Positions 54,726 to 64,000 of a stretch of DNA of 64,000 nt are shown one piece after another. Each line of letters opens with the position of its first letter. Positions within the stretch are counted from its first letter, which is position 1. Source of the DNA: Saccharolobus caldissimus (GTDB lineage Archaea; Thermoproteota; Thermoprotei_A; Sulfolobales; Sulfolobaceae); contig NZ_AP025226.1 in assembly GCF_020886315.1 (NCBI RefSeq), positions 1,452,001 to 1,516,000 on the forward strand, read 5' to 3'. A program made the position numbers and the translations under genes. Under the pieces are notes generated by a model. The model did no database searches, was not told the DNA's origin, and saw only the letters and a program-made list of their open reading frames with translations.

Positions 54726-56045
54726 TCATTCGTTGCCTGACGCTTTAATTATCTCCAGACCTTCAGCGTAGATGAAACCCAATATTATCCAGCCGAAGAA
54801 GACGTAAACAATATATTTCTCGAAAGTAGGTAAGGAGTAAAAGAACACTCCAAGGCTAATCAAAGTTGCCATAATTCCTACTATTATTTCATGAATGTGT
54901 TTTTTTGCTCTCTTCGACGCTACTCTAACTAAAGAAGAATTTGCTGATATGTGCACGAATAAGTTATTAAGACCTGCTAAGGCACCTAATACACTAAAGG
55001 TGACGAATAAGCCTAACATGTAGGTCATTAACGTAATCACTGCTGTGAAAATACAAGAAACTAGGATCTCAGCATATATTGGCTTCTCCTTTCTTACTTT
55101 AGAGAGAAATGAGGGAAGGATTTTATCCTCAGCCATTGCTCTAATCGTCCTAGAGTTAGCTAGTATATACGTCATTCCTCCCAACGTACCGTCATTGAGG
55201 GCTATAAAAGTAATTATCAAAGTCCCTATTAATCCGAACTTGAGGAGAAGATAATCGACTAGATTTCCCGTAAACCCCAAAGCTCCTAAAGTGTAAAAGA
55301 AAAAGGTTGATAATAGACCGCCGAAAAGTAAAACCGCTATTGCCGCTTTTCCTATGTTTTTAGACTCAGCCTCATATCCTAAAGGAGCAATGGAACCATA
55401 ACCCGTTGGAATACCTAATCCAAATACTGCAGCTTCTATAATTGTAGGAGTTATATTTGATGGGATGGGATTATAAAATTTCCATCCCGAATCGTAAAGG
55501 AAGTACAACGATAAGATGATAATGATAATCATTTCCACTAAAGACATTACCATAGCGTATTTAGCTGATACCTTAATCCCAGCTATAACTAGACTTGAAG
55601 CAATAATACAGACTATTAACGCGTAGAACCATTGATATTGAAAAATTGGTGGTAAATAACCCGTTAAATATGTGCTTAATATTGTATATAATACGTAAGC
55701 TCCGCCAGTTAATAAAGTACCGCCGTAAGCTAGGGCGTAAAGTAGGTAATTCCACCCAGTATTTAAACCTAACCTAGATGTAAGAGAGTAAAAAGCGTAA
55801 ACGTAATAACCTCCACCCCTTTTAAACCTCTTTGTAAGAAAGTAAATTACAAGCCCGTTAAATAGGACTACAAAGGTAGCTATAAGCATGGCAAAAGACG
55901 CTGCATGACCGGCGTAAACTATCATTACAGTACCGAAAGTTAATAAGGAGATAAAGGGGGCCTGTCCGCCAAAGGATATAAAGAATAAGTCCTTAAAGGT
56001 AAGCTTCTCCTTGCCAGATTTCTTTTCAGTAACTTTCTCCTGCAT
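54726..56045 (-). CDS. APC family amino acid permease
   Basis: A 439-residue permease with about 12 membrane helices. FKDLFFISFGGQAPFISLLT is the first helix. Helix 6 contains FGLGIPTGYGSIAPLGYEAE, where the superfamily binding motif is expected. It probably carries an amino acid or polyamine. It is the left end of a minus-strand group with a peptidase, a DUF1177 protein, a flavin oxidase and a second permease, about 200 bases from the peptidase gene. Confidence 0.85.
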   Translation of the reverse strand: MQEKVTEKKSGKEKLTFKDLFFISFGGQAPFISLLTFGTVMIVYAGHAASFAMLIATFVVLFNGLVIYFLTKRFKRGGGYYVYAFYSLTSRLGLNTGWNYLLYALAYGGTLLTGGAYVLYTILSTYLTGYLPPIFQYQWFYALIVCIIASSLVIAGIKVSAKYAMVMSLVEMIIIIILSLYFLYDSGWKFYNPIPSNITPTIIEAAVFGLGIPTGYGSIAPLGYEAESKNIGKAAIAVLLFGGLLSTFFFYTLGALGFTGNLVDYLLLKFGLIGTLIITFIALNDGTLGGMTYILANSRTIRAMAEDKILPSFLSKVRKEKPIYAEILVSCIFTAVITLMTYMLGLFVTFSVLGALAGLNNLFVHISANSSLVRVASKRAKKHIHEIIVGIMATLISLGVFFYSLPTFEKYIVYVFFGWIILGFIYAEGLEIIKASGNE

Positions 56046-56246
56046 ACGTTAATCAATTTCTTACGCCGATAAATAAGAATTGTGGTTAATATATCTGCTT
56101 CTTAAGAGAATTACCTATTTTAACTTTTATTAATATATTTTCCATATTAATCTAAAATTTAAAAATAATTTATCGAATTGGCTCAGAAAATATTCTTAAT
56201 TTTTAGCATATATTAATTTTCTCAGTTATTTAACATTGATAAAAGA

Positions 56247-57371
56247 TCAGTCCTTTAGAAATAACGTAGAGATAATACAACCATATATCCTACTAGTTTT
56301 AACTATGTTACTTACACTTACACTCTCGTTAGGTATGTGTGCGTTATCCCCTGGTCCTATATTTATGACCTCAGCGAAAGGTCTGAAGAAAACTCCGTCA
56401 TATCTAATTTGCGCTATTATCTTCTCCGGTAACACGTTTATAACCCTATGTACACATTCCTCAGCTACTTTTACTAACTTAGAATTCTCAGGGGTAATTG
56501 ATCCGGGAACATAAGACTTAACCTCCATTTCGTATTTTACATTTACGTTATTTGCAGCCTTACTTACTATACTTCTGATTTCATCCTCAACGTTTTTCTC
56601 ATCCGGTAAAGTACTTCTGTAGAAACTGAAAGCAAATTCTCCCGGAACTACGCCATCATTATCTGAGGAGTTGATAGTATATCCGCCTAGATTTAACGAT
56701 AATTCCTTAACACCATAAATTTTTTGTATTTCTAAAGCTAATTTAGCTGCGTTTATGAAAGCGTTTTCTCCTTCCTTAGCCTTACTTGCGTGAACTTGTT
56801 TCCCAATAACCCTAATAATACCCCTTATTATTCCCAAATGTCCTATGTATATATTAGGGAAGCTAGGCTCACCTATGATTACGTATTTAGCCCTTATTTT
56901 CCTCACTTCAGTTAAATATTTGGTACCTATACCCCCACTCTCCTCATCTGGAACCAATGAAATTTCCACCGGTCTTTTAGCCTCACTTAAGGCTAAGTAC
57001 ATGCTAGCTATTCCTCCCTTCATGTCTGATACTCCTCTTCCATAAGCCTTATCGTCTACTAATTTCAATTTATAGGGATCTGTTGACCATCCATTACCTG
57101 CGGGCACAACATCGTAATGAGCATTGAAGTGAACTAAAGGTTCTTCATCGTTTTTGGCTAAAACTATTATTCTTTTATTTCCTTTATGTCTTGGAGAATA
57201 AATATAATTTCTATCCAAATATTCCTCTGGTATTTCAATTAACTCAACAGAAAAACCTATACTTTCAAACAGATCCCTTAGATAGTAAGCTATTTTATCG
57301 TAATCTTTTCCAGGAGGGTTATAAGTTTCAAAAGATACCAATTCCGACAATATCTTAACTACGTTTTCCAT
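56247..57371 (-). CDS. M20 family peptidase/deacylase
   Basis: A 374-residue metallohydrolase of the ArgE/DapE/acylase group. Metal ligands and catalytic residues are visible in HFNAHYDVVPAG (His, Asp), GVSDMKGG, PDEESGGIGT (paired Glu) and a C-terminal GDNAHIPNESVS (His). The dimerisation domain lies between. It removes an acyl group or cleaves a dipeptide. It overlaps the DUF1177 gene by 13 bases, so the two are translated together. Confidence 0.9.
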   Translation of the reverse strand: MENVVKILSELVSFETYNPPGKDYDKIAYYLRDLFESIGFSVELIEIPEEYLDRNYIYSPRHKGNKRIIVLAKNDEEPLVHFNAHYDVVPAGNGWSTDPYKLKLVDDKAYGRGVSDMKGGIASMYLALSEAKRPVEISLVPDEESGGIGTKYLTEVRKIRAKYVIIGEPSFPNIYIGHLGIIRGIIRVIGKQVHASKAKEGENAFINAAKLALEIQKIYGVKELSLNLGGYTINSSDNDGVVPGEFAFSFYRSTLPDEKNVEDEIRSIVSKAANNVNVKYEMEVKSYVPGSITPENSKLVKVAEECVHRVINVLPEKIIAQIRYDGVFFRPFAEVINIGPGDNAHIPNESVSVSNIVKTSRIYGCIISTLFLKD

Positions 57372-58249
57372 TTCTTTACCCTTTGTAAGTTAGATTCGCC
57401 TAACTTCTCCTTTAATTCTTTTAACTCATTCTCGTCGTAGACCTTACCTCCACCTTCAACGTATTTCAACATTTCTAGGCAGAATCTAGAAGCGTGTTCT
57501 AACATCTCTATATCCTGAACCCCTGTAACGTAACCAGGAATCATCTGCTTGGAAACTGTAGCTATGCCGATTACTGGTGAATCCGTATATAGCCACGGGG
57601 AAATTAAAGTACTTATATGATAAACGTTGAAATCTAATGGAGTTAGGTCGCCAGTAGTTAAAGAAACTAAATACACTTCATGTCCAGTTACTCTATTATA
57701 GATGTCTATTACCTCATCTTTTAATTTCAATATGTAACCGTCCTTAATTACGTGCGTAAGAGCGAAGTCGTCAAACTTAGCTAATCTATTTCCCTTAGTT
57801 GAATCTATAGAAAGGATTAGACCAGCCTTAGGGTCTACTTCCTCCTTTAACGCCTCATCTAATCCTATAAGAGGTACCATAAAGTTGAATGGTTGATGTG
57901 GAATTAACTTAGCGTTAAGGGAAATATTAGTCACGAAAGATACGTCTATATCTAAAGTTATTCCCTTCTCCTTAAGGTTTAAGAGTTCTAAAAGCACAGC
58001 TAACGTTACTATCGCACCATCTGCATCTGAAACCAATCCTTTGCTTGTGTTTTGCATCTGAATCGCTCCTAATCTACCTAAAATCTCAACCCTTTCCCTT
58101 CCTCCACTCCCGTAATATACTTTTATGAAAGTTACTTCTCCTATTTTCTTTTCTTCGTATTCTACACCCTTTAATTCACTTCTCAATAAATTTAATGGGT
58201 CCTTAGATTCGAGTATTTCTATTGCATCAATTAATGATTTAAGCATCAT
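57359..58249 (-). CDS. DUF1177 family protein
   Basis: A 296-residue soluble protein. GRLGAIQMQNTS followed by GLVSDADGAIVTLAVLLELL and GLILSIDSTKGNRLAKF are the features that match DUF1177. That family is often encoded with peptidases and transporters in amino acid or peptide breakdown loci; the reaction is unknown. It overlaps the genes on both sides (4 and 13 bases), marking a tight operon. Confidence 0.7.
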   Translation of the reverse strand: MMLKSLIDAIEILESKDPLNLLRSELKGVEYEEKKIGEVTFIKVYYGSGGRERVEILGRLGAIQMQNTSKGLVSDADGAIVTLAVLLELLNLKEKGITLDIDVSFVTNISLNAKLIPHQPFNFMVPLIGLDEALKEEVDPKAGLILSIDSTKGNRLAKFDDFALTHVIKDGYILKLKDEVIDIYNRVTGHEVYLVSLTTGDLTPLDFNVYHISTLISPWLYTDSPVIGIATVSKQMIPGYVTGVQDIEMLEHASRFCLEMLKYVEGGGKVYDENELKELKEKLGESNLQRVKKWKT

Positions 58250-59484
58250 AGTCTCAACTTCCCTGGATTCAGAATATTATGTGGGTCCATAATTCGCTTG
58301 TATTTCTTCATCAATTCAAGTCTATATTCCTCGTCAACCCTATCGTTTACCTCTATTGAGTGTATTTCAAACGGTATTCCTTCCTTTAGCATTATCGAGT
58401 CTATTATTTCAAAATTTGATTTATCAGAAATAAATACGGTATAAATTATTATCTCACCTCTTAAAGTCATTACATCGCCGTGTATTAAAACGTTAGAGCC
58501 TAAAGCCTCTTTAACTTGTTTAACGACCCTCAGAAAACTATCCAAAGAAAGTAACCTAACCTCGTAAAAGTAATCCTTAAATTTAGTCAGCTTACTCATC
58601 GTAACGTAAATAGCAGCGAAAGCTAACTCATCTAAAAACCTCAAATTAACCTCCTCTCCGAAGCTTAAAGTACTGGCTACTATAACGTTCCACTTCCCTA
58701 CTTTATCTACCCTATCCTTCCCAACTAAGGATAACGCTTCATAATCCTCTACTGTGATTCTCCTAACTTTACTCCTAAACTCTCCTAACTTCTTTAAAAC
58801 CTTCACTACTCCCTCTAAATCGTTTAACCTTATTAATTGATCTTTCCAGTCTTCATAGTCTATTATTGCCAATTCCGCCTCGGTTATAACTCCAGTAGTA
58901 CCTGCTGCTTGGGCAACTGCCAAAGAGTCCTTTCCGTTTAAAGTATACTTACCGATAACTCCTAAAACTCTCACGGAATTAATACCGTTATTATCGAAAT
59001 GATAACCGTACTGAAAGGACCCAATACCAACGTCTCCGCCGGCTATGTATCCCCCTAATGTAGAGATGTAAAAACTGCTGGGGTAAACCCTTAACTCCTT
59101 CCCCCTTCTCCTTAAGTAATCTAAAGCTCTTAAAACCTTCACGCTGGGAGTGACCTTAACCCATTTCTCATCAATCTCTATAACCTCCTTCATATTATTC
59201 ATGTCTAATATAATTGAAGGATAAATAGGAAGGACTTGCCCTATGGTAGAAGTCCCTGCACCTCTGGGCACTAATGGAATTCTATACTCATCACATAATT
59301 TCAATATATTTAAAATATCCTCCTCGTCTTTAGCAAATAAAACGCCCAATGCCTTCTTGCCCATTTTTGAGAGAATGGGAGAGACCAAATAAGGAGCTTT
59401 TGACTTCTCCTCTATAATCTTTTCATCAGTTGTAAATCTGTCACTGAACTCTTTTTCAAACCTTTTAATCAGACTAAGCTCCAT
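58246..59484 (-). CDS. GlcD-like FAD-linked oxidase
   Basis: A 412-residue flavoprotein of the VAO/GlcD type. The FAD-binding PCMH domain shows VPRGAGTSTIGQVLP and GGYIAGGDVGIGSFQYG, and the C-terminus ends MDPHNILNPGKLRL, the family signature. It oxidises a 2-hydroxy acid or related compound and passes electrons to quinone or a ferredoxin. No iron-sulfur GlcF partner is next to it. Its stop overlaps the DUF1177 start (four bases). Confidence 0.88.
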   Translation of the reverse strand: MELSLIKRFEKEFSDRFTTDEKIIEEKSKAPYLVSPILSKMGKKALGVLFAKDEEDILNILKLCDEYRIPLVPRGAGTSTIGQVLPIYPSIILDMNNMKEVIEIDEKWVKVTPSVKVLRALDYLRRRGKELRVYPSSFYISTLGGYIAGGDVGIGSFQYGYHFDNNGINSVRVLGVIGKYTLNGKDSLAVAQAAGTTGVITEAELAIIDYEDWKDQLIRLNDLEGVVKVLKKLGEFRSKVRRITVEDYEALSLVGKDRVDKVGKWNVIVASTLSFGEEVNLRFLDELAFAAIYVTMSKLTKFKDYFYEVRLLSLDSFLRVVKQVKEALGSNVLIHGDVMTLRGEIIIYTVFISDKSNFEIIDSIMLKEGIPFEIHSIEVNDRVDEEYRLELMKKYKRIMDPHNILNPGKLRL

Positions 59485-59586
59485 AAGTTAGATAACGCAT
59501 TTCCATATTAAAGTATAGCCTTTAACTAAGTAATAAAAAAGGAAGTGTAAATCAAGCATTAAAAAGGAAATCTTATTAAAATTTTA

Positions 59587-60987
59587 TCACAGACTGAAAT
59601 CTCCTAACTTCTTAATAGCATCCGAATTCCTAGATTTTAATATATAATATAGAATCACATGTATTAAGAGTACAGCCCACGCCGCATAAACTGCTATATT
59701 TAGCGGGAAAGCTGGAGCGGGATAAGTACCGAAGTAAATTGTAAGAATATAGGCGATTGAGGAAACTATAGGTACTAAAACGTGTTTAATGATATTGACC
59801 ATTCTCACCTTAACCTTATGCTTGATTAACGCTATTGCGGCAAATAGATGACCCAATGACACGTAAAAAGAGCCGAAAGTTATTAGAAATATGCTAGCCT
59901 CTAAAGGTCCTAATATATATCCACTTATCAAACTGAGAGCTCCCGTAACTATACCGGTTAGCAGTATTGCGTTACCCGGTACCCCGTGCTTATTTATCTT
60001 AGCGAAAGTTTTAGGGTATAATACTCCATCTCTTGCCATTCCGTAGATCATTCTACTTCCACTCGTAGCAAAAGCTATAGTGGAGGAGTTAAACATGAAC
60101 GCTACTAAAACTATTAGTATTAACACTGTAATAGTGCCGAAATATTTACTGTATATTATCACCATAGGATCCGGAAGATTAGCGTAATTAAACATATTAT
60201 TTACACCATATACTACAGTTTGAGCGTAAGCGTTCAATATTAACCCTACTCCCAACAATAAGAATTCCAATAATAAGGCTTTAGGTAACGTTTTCTTAGG
60301 TACTTTTGCCTCCTCAGCAACTCCTATCGGTGTAGTTGCACCTCCAAAAGTAGTAATTCCGAATATCATTGAAGTTAATATTAACACCCAATTTCCGTTA
60401 ACCGGTTGTGCTGTGAAGGGTGTTAAGGTGTTCTTATCCCCGGCTATAATAATAAGGGCTATAGAGGTAATTATGAGATATGCTATAGATATTAATCCTA
60501 CTATGAGATTTAACATACCTCCAGGTTTAACGCCAAGCCACATAACTAACGTAGTTTCTAATGTTACAAAAACTGATATTACAGCCCATAACCAAGGCAT
60601 ACTAGAAGTTATGGAAGGGGATACGAGATAGAGGAAAGAAGCTACTCCTAATACTCCGAAACCTGCCGCTCCCGCAACTAAATATTGATATATATAACCG
60701 TACCCTACAGTAAAAGCTGCTAAGCTACTATTTAATCCCTTCTTGATCATAGCAACATAACCGTAGGATGCTGCAATATCTTTACTCCACTCGTAGACCA
60801 CTAGAAGCGTTGTGGCATAGATCAAATATGAGAGAACTGTAACCAATGGCATCGACCCTCCAGCTAAACCTGCAATACCAACAAAATATAGTGTTGCTAC
60901 AGCTATAGGCGCGTTAGCGGCTATTCCATAACTCGCTACTAGCCATGTTCCTAATACTTCTCTTTTTAGCTCTCTTTTTTCATCCAT
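59587..60987 (-). CDS. APC family amino acid permease
   Basis: A 466-residue permease with about 12 helices. GTWLVASYGIAANAPIAVAT is the first helix and MIFGITTFGGATTPIGVAEE lies in helix 6, both typical of APC carriers. It heads the minus-strand catabolic group at about 100 bases from the oxidase gene. It is unlike the permease at 54726 in sequence, so two different substrates are likely. Confidence 0.85.
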   Translation of the reverse strand: MDEKRELKREVLGTWLVASYGIAANAPIAVATLYFVGIAGLAGGSMPLVTVLSYLIYATTLLVVYEWSKDIAASYGYVAMIKKGLNSSLAAFTVGYGYIYQYLVAGAAGFGVLGVASFLYLVSPSITSSMPWLWAVISVFVTLETTLVMWLGVKPGGMLNLIVGLISIAYLIITSIALIIIAGDKNTLTPFTAQPVNGNWVLILTSMIFGITTFGGATTPIGVAEEAKVPKKTLPKALLLEFLLLGVGLILNAYAQTVVYGVNNMFNYANLPDPMVIIYSKYFGTITVLILIVLVAFMFNSSTIAFATSGSRMIYGMARDGVLYPKTFAKINKHGVPGNAILLTGIVTGALSLISGYILGPLEASIFLITFGSFYVSLGHLFAAIALIKHKVKVRMVNIIKHVLVPIVSSIAYILTIYFGTYPAPAFPLNIAVYAAWAVLLIHVILYYILKSRNSDAIKKLGDFSL

Positions 60988-61129
60988 GTGTAAATATGCT
61001 AATAAACAAAACTATCTATTTTTCTTTACATTTCGTAACGATGATATTTTACGATCTTTCATTATACACTGTTAAAGGAGAAGTTTTTAAAACATTTTAA
61101 ACTCCCTTATAGAAATCACTATATAGAGT

Positions 61130-61747
61130 TTATTTGTCTAAATCTATTGAAGTAATTATTTTATTAATAGAATTTCTTAGATGATAAAGGAAGTCTTGTT
61201 TAGAAATACCTAATACTTCGGCTATATCCTTTGCCTTAACATTTCTAGGATAGTTAAAGTATCCCATGTTCAATGCTGTCTTTAAGATTAATACTTCCTT
61301 CTCAGTTAACGTATTTCCTAAGAATTCATCTAAACCTATCCCCTTAACTTCGATGTCCTCTATTCCAAATTTCTCTTTAAGAGAATTTATAACGCCCTTA
61401 CTGGTAGTAACAAAGTCCCAAAACTCAATCCCCTTATTAACGACGTTAGAGTAATTCAATATCTTATCTTCAAATTCCAATAGCGTTCCAGCTATAGTAT
61501 TATCCTTATCTTCCGAAAACTCTATTAGATATCCACCGTTTAATTTTCTATATTTAATGATTTCATTTACGTTTTCAGACTCTTTTAAGTCCTTTATTAT
61601 TTGATGGCTTGGTGACGCTATTATAACTTTCACTTTTTTGCTCCCGTAAGGAGAGATCTTAATAGTCCTTATCTTGTGCTGTTTTATTTTTTCAGTCCAA
61701 CACTCTTTATGTAATATTCTAACCTTTACACTATATAGCTTTTTCAT
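61130..61747 (-). CDS. HTH_10 (Bat-type) transcription regulator
   Basis: A 205-residue protein. The N-terminal half is a beta-rich sensor-like region and the C-terminal 55 residues form a helix-turn-helix of the bacterio-opsin activator type (LTEKEVLILKTALNMGYFNY, then AKDIAEVLGISKQDFLYHLR). It lies just upstream of the permease gene in the same direction, so it may control the 54.7-61 kb catabolic genes; this is an inference from position. Confidence 0.8.
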   Translation of the reverse strand: MKKLYSVKVRILHKECWTEKIKQHKIRTIKISPYGSKKVKVIIASPSHQIIKDLKESENVNEIIKYRKLNGGYLIEFSEDKDNTIAGTLLEFEDKILNYSNVVNKGIEFWDFVTTSKGVINSLKEKFGIEDIEVKGIGLDEFLGNTLTEKEVLILKTALNMGYFNYPRNVKAKDIAEVLGISKQDFLYHLRNSINKIITSIDLDK

Positions 61748-62094
61748 TCCTATATAAACTACTAGTACCTCAATTATAAACCTTTAAATTTTATAATTAG
61801 TTTTGGAAGTACAGATCATAAATTAGTTGTTAATAAAAATATGTTAGCAATGTTATATTGCAAATTTTGTAATAGTTAATTCTCAAAAATCATATTTATA
61901 TATAACTCTTTCATGATGTATTATATTATTTTTTTATAATAAATGCGCAATATAAATTAAGGAATATACAATTAAAGGCTAGAAATAAGGGAATAATAAA
62001 TGATTTAGCATTTGATTTTCTGAGAAAGAATATAACATATATTATTTGATAATAAAGATAAAATTGAATTCGTATACTTTGGTTTATATATCCC
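61748..62094. other. Intergenic, no gene recognised
   Basis: About 350 AT-rich bases between the regulator and a small membrane gene. Promoters only are expected. A TATA-like TTTATATAT at 62083-62091 fits the ATG at 62113. Confidence 0.5.
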
Positions 62095-62112
62095 TTGGTA
62101 ATACAATCACAT

Positions 62113-62307
62113 ATGAAACTTAACGATAAAAATATTGTATTACTAATAGTATTACTTATAAGTGGAGCAATGCTTGTCTACCTTACAATAATATCGTATA
62201 ATGCAGAGATGATATTGTCATCTACTGTTCCCATTCAAATGTTACCTCTAATAATAATAAGTGTAGTGATGATAATATTATCTATATTATTATTCTTTAT
62301 TAAGTAG
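62113..62307 (+). CDS. Small two-helix membrane protein
   Basis: A 64-residue protein with two hydrophobic helices (NIVLLIVLLISGAMLVYLTI and MLPLIIISVVMIILSILLFF). TTG at 62095 is an alternative start, but the TATA-like element at 62083-62091 favours ATG 62113. It converges on the CARF-PIN gene with an eight-base overlap. No family known. Confidence 0.5.
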   Translation: MKLNDKNIVLLIVLLISGAMLVYLTIISYNAEMILSSTVPIQMLPLIIISVVMIILSILLFFIK

Positions 62308-63553
62308 CTAAAATATCTGAGAGAATTTCTAGAATTTTAGGATAATTATATCTTTTATCAGCAACTCTAACTTTTACCCTTCTTTCTTGGAGGTGATAAT
62401 AAGAGTGTAGCTCTGCAACTTTACTTCCGTTAAGGCTTATTTCTATCATTCTCCTAATGCCGTTACGATAATCGTTATAGAAACTGAGACAGTGTAACAA
62501 TTCACCTATATCCCATTCTCTCATTTCCTTTCTTACCTTACTCAGAATTATAGTCCTCAGTCCTCTACTTTGGGCTGTAATACCTAAAGCTTTATCTGCA
62601 GTTATTAATACTACGTTATCCTCTACATTTTTCTTTATCTCTAACGCCTCGTTTATTAATCCCATATCCCCTGATGATTTAACTTGTGATGTTATAGGAG
62701 GGACATGAAGTGACCTATAACTTAACATTCCCAAAAGGAATTTTACTTTATTTTCGTCAATTTTCTGAGTATCTTGAGCAGTATGATTATAAAGCTCATT
62801 AAACGTATTCTTAGATGAAAGTAATCTAAAACCGTATTTTCTACTGTAAACTAAACTCCTTAACCTATTACCTAATTTAATATAAACATTAGTATCAGCT
62901 AAGAATAAACTTCCTCTCTCCGCCTCTTTAATTATGTCCTTCTCCTCTTCGTATCTAAGTTTTCCAGATCTAAATAAACAGATCTCTTCAATTTCGTCAG
63001 GATTTTCTAAATCTACGTTATTTATCTCAACATTGCCGTGAAGTCTTAGAATATTTATGAAGGCCCTAAGTGAATTAACATTTAACAAACTCTCAACCTC
63101 ATTCACGTTTTGCGTTAAAGGTGGATCGTAAGGTATATCATCCCCAGTCCTAATGTTTATAACTTTTAATTGCTCGAAGGGAACGTAACCAAATATATTA
63201 TAACCCTCTCTTTCATCCTTCAAGTAAACGTATCTAATTTCTTCAGCCCTACTGTAATAGGTTGCACTTAATGCCATGTATTTTCTTCCTGGTGTGATAT
63301 CAAATACGTTAATCTCCTCGTTTTTTATCTTTTCTCTCCACAGCTTAATACCCTCTCCTATGACCTTCTCCTCTATTAATGCCTTTACACCTAAATACTC
63401 TAATACTTTTTCCATCCCTTTAATGTCCTTTTTCGGAGGATCCTCCCTAAATATTATAATCTTATTTGGCTTCAATCCAGTAAAAATTTCCGTTAATATC
63501 GCGTTAATTGTAGTAACTGATTTATCAGATCCTAACGTAGCAAGAATTAACAT
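62300..63553 (-). CDS. CARF-PIN fusion, putative CRISPR-linked ribonuclease
   Basis: A 417-residue protein. The N-terminal 140 residues look like a CARF domain: LILATLGSDKSVTTINAILT at the start and FDITPGRKYMALSATYYSRA at the position of the ring-nucleotide-binding motif. After a helical linker a PIN nuclease domain appears: SLFLADTNVYIKLGNRL (Asp), TFNELYNH (Glu), KSSGDMGLINEAL (Asp) and VVLITADKALGITAQSRG (Asp). CARF domains sense cyclic oligoadenylates made by type III CRISPR systems. Activation of the PIN RNase by such a ligand is inferred. No cas gene lies within the window. Confidence 0.72.
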   Translation of the reverse strand: MLILATLGSDKSVTTINAILTEIFTGLKPNKIIIFREDPPKKDIKGMEKVLEYLGVKALIEEKVIGEGIKLWREKIKNEEINVFDITPGRKYMALSATYYSRAEEIRYVYLKDEREGYNIFGYVPFEQLKVINIRTGDDIPYDPPLTQNVNEVESLLNVNSLRAFINILRLHGNVEINNVDLENPDEIEEICLFRSGKLRYEEEKDIIKEAERGSLFLADTNVYIKLGNRLRSLVYSRKYGFRLLSSKNTFNELYNHTAQDTQKIDENKVKFLLGMLSYRSLHVPPITSQVKSSGDMGLINEALEIKKNVEDNVVLITADKALGITAQSRGLRTIILSKVRKEMREWDIGELLHCLSFYNDYRNGIRRMIEISLNGSKVAELHSYYHLQERRVKVRVADKRYNYPKILEILSDILAT

Positions 63554-63860
63554 TAAGTTATTAATAGGTTTTGAAGGTAAATTAATTTTTTAACGATGAC
63601 CAGTGCCTGATAGTAATTAAATGCAATATTCTTTAATTTATCATATATATATATTTAATTAATTTTTTATATAAATAATATTATTTTTCATGAGCTAATG
63701 ATAGTAAGATATTAAGTTACGAATGAATAAGTGTAGTTATAAAAGCGTGCTCATCGTTATACTCTGCGTGAAATTCTCATAAATGTAGCTAAATGTAGAA
63801 TAATTGGTATAGTTTTAGCACTTCATTATTTTATATAATTTAAAATCATTTATGAACGTA
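63554..63860. other. Intergenic, no gene recognised
   Basis: About 307 AT-rich bases. Contains the promoter of the CARF-PIN gene (TATA-like element near 63575-63585). No repeat of a CRISPR type and no RNA gene was seen. Confidence 0.5.
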
Positions 63861-64000
63861 TTATAAACTTAAGGAAATTCCTTGTGACTTTAACCACGCC
63901 ATGAATTCATCTCTTTTACTTAACGCGAACTTATAAGCTAATTCCCTAATATCAACGTTTTCTACACTATTTGTGTAAGTTAACTCGTTGACAATATCCT
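63861..64000 (-). CDS. Unknown protein, C-terminal end (partial)
   Basis: The minus strand is open from the window edge to a stop at 63861. The last 46 residues include NVDIRELAYKFALSKRDEFM and end WLKSQGISLSL. The start lies outside the window. No family could be named from this end. Confidence 0.6.
   Translation of the reverse strand, partial: DIVNELTYTNSVENVDIRELAYKFALSKRDEFMAWLKSQGISLSL

Noticed and set aside
63600-63625. CGATGACCAGTGCCTGA resembling C and D boxes.
   Set aside because: The boxes are only a few bases apart, too short for a guide region.
1-64000. CRISPR arrays, tRNA and rRNA genes.
   Set aside because: No regularly spaced repeats, no tRNA T-arm with matching acceptor stem and no rRNA-like segment were seen on reading both strands. 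A dedicated search such as tRNAscan could still find an intron-bearing tRNA.

Overview
The window is AT-rich archaeal chromosome from a thermoacidophilic crenarchaeon of the Sulfolobales, most likely Saccharolobus/Sulfolobus. The support is an AT-rich genome with mostly leaderless genes (TATA-like box about 26 bases before the start codon), ISC-type insertion sequences, Ser/Thr-rich surface proteins with a C-terminal membrane anchor, DUF929, DUF3211, DUF5678 and DUF1059 proteins, and sulfur metabolism typical of the group. No tRNA, rRNA or CRISPR array was seen.

Layout. 1-2134: end of an electron-transfer-flavoprotein operon (etfA C-terminus, fixC, fixX). 2131-7267: a stand-alone PEP-synthase ATP-grasp protein, a duplicated DUF5678/retropepsin-like pair, a large surface protein and a dead HEPN/nucleotidyltransferase pair. 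7403-11401: formate dehydrogenase operon (catalytic subunit, DUF1641, FdhD). 12025-17449: membrane transport genes (SatP-like, K+ channel-like, MscS, APC permease) and a pirin. 17570-24500: accessory island with a two-gene ATPase/TOPRIM-like module that resembles OLD/PARIS defence, followed by a nest of insertion sequences. In the nest an IS5-like transposase gene is split into three pieces by two head-to-head IS110 elements and by an ISC1217-like element. The space between the IS110 genes can fold into two GGGG/CCCC-capped stem-loops, as expected of a bridge RNA. 24534-26728: DUF3211, ThiC and a small membrane protein.

27159-36400 is a sulfur block: ATP sulfurylase divergent from APS reductase, siroheme sulfite reductase and the siroheme methyltransferase, then a rhodanese, a TusA-like protein, an SQR-like flavoprotein, a Rieske protein, DUF1059 proteins and an Lrp-type regulator. 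A 17-bp dyad sits in the sat/cysH divergent promoter. 36582-42229 contains an IS110 relic, a frameshifted DUF457 gene, a membrane polyferredoxin and a secreted protein gene split by an IS6-type element with a perfect 8-bp target duplication. 42327-49993 holds DUF929 and VKOR (probable extracellular disulfide formation), oxidoreductases, an MBL hydrolase, an MFS carrier and an archaeal ATPase.

50265-64000: a second Ser/Thr-linker surface protein, a prion-like zinc-ribbon protein, a ParA-like ATPase, an XdhC-like protein, and a probable catabolic cluster (two APC permeases, M20 peptidase, DUF1177, GlcD-like oxidase, HTH regulator). It ends with a CARF-PIN fusion, a candidate cyclic-oligoadenylate-activated ribonuclease.
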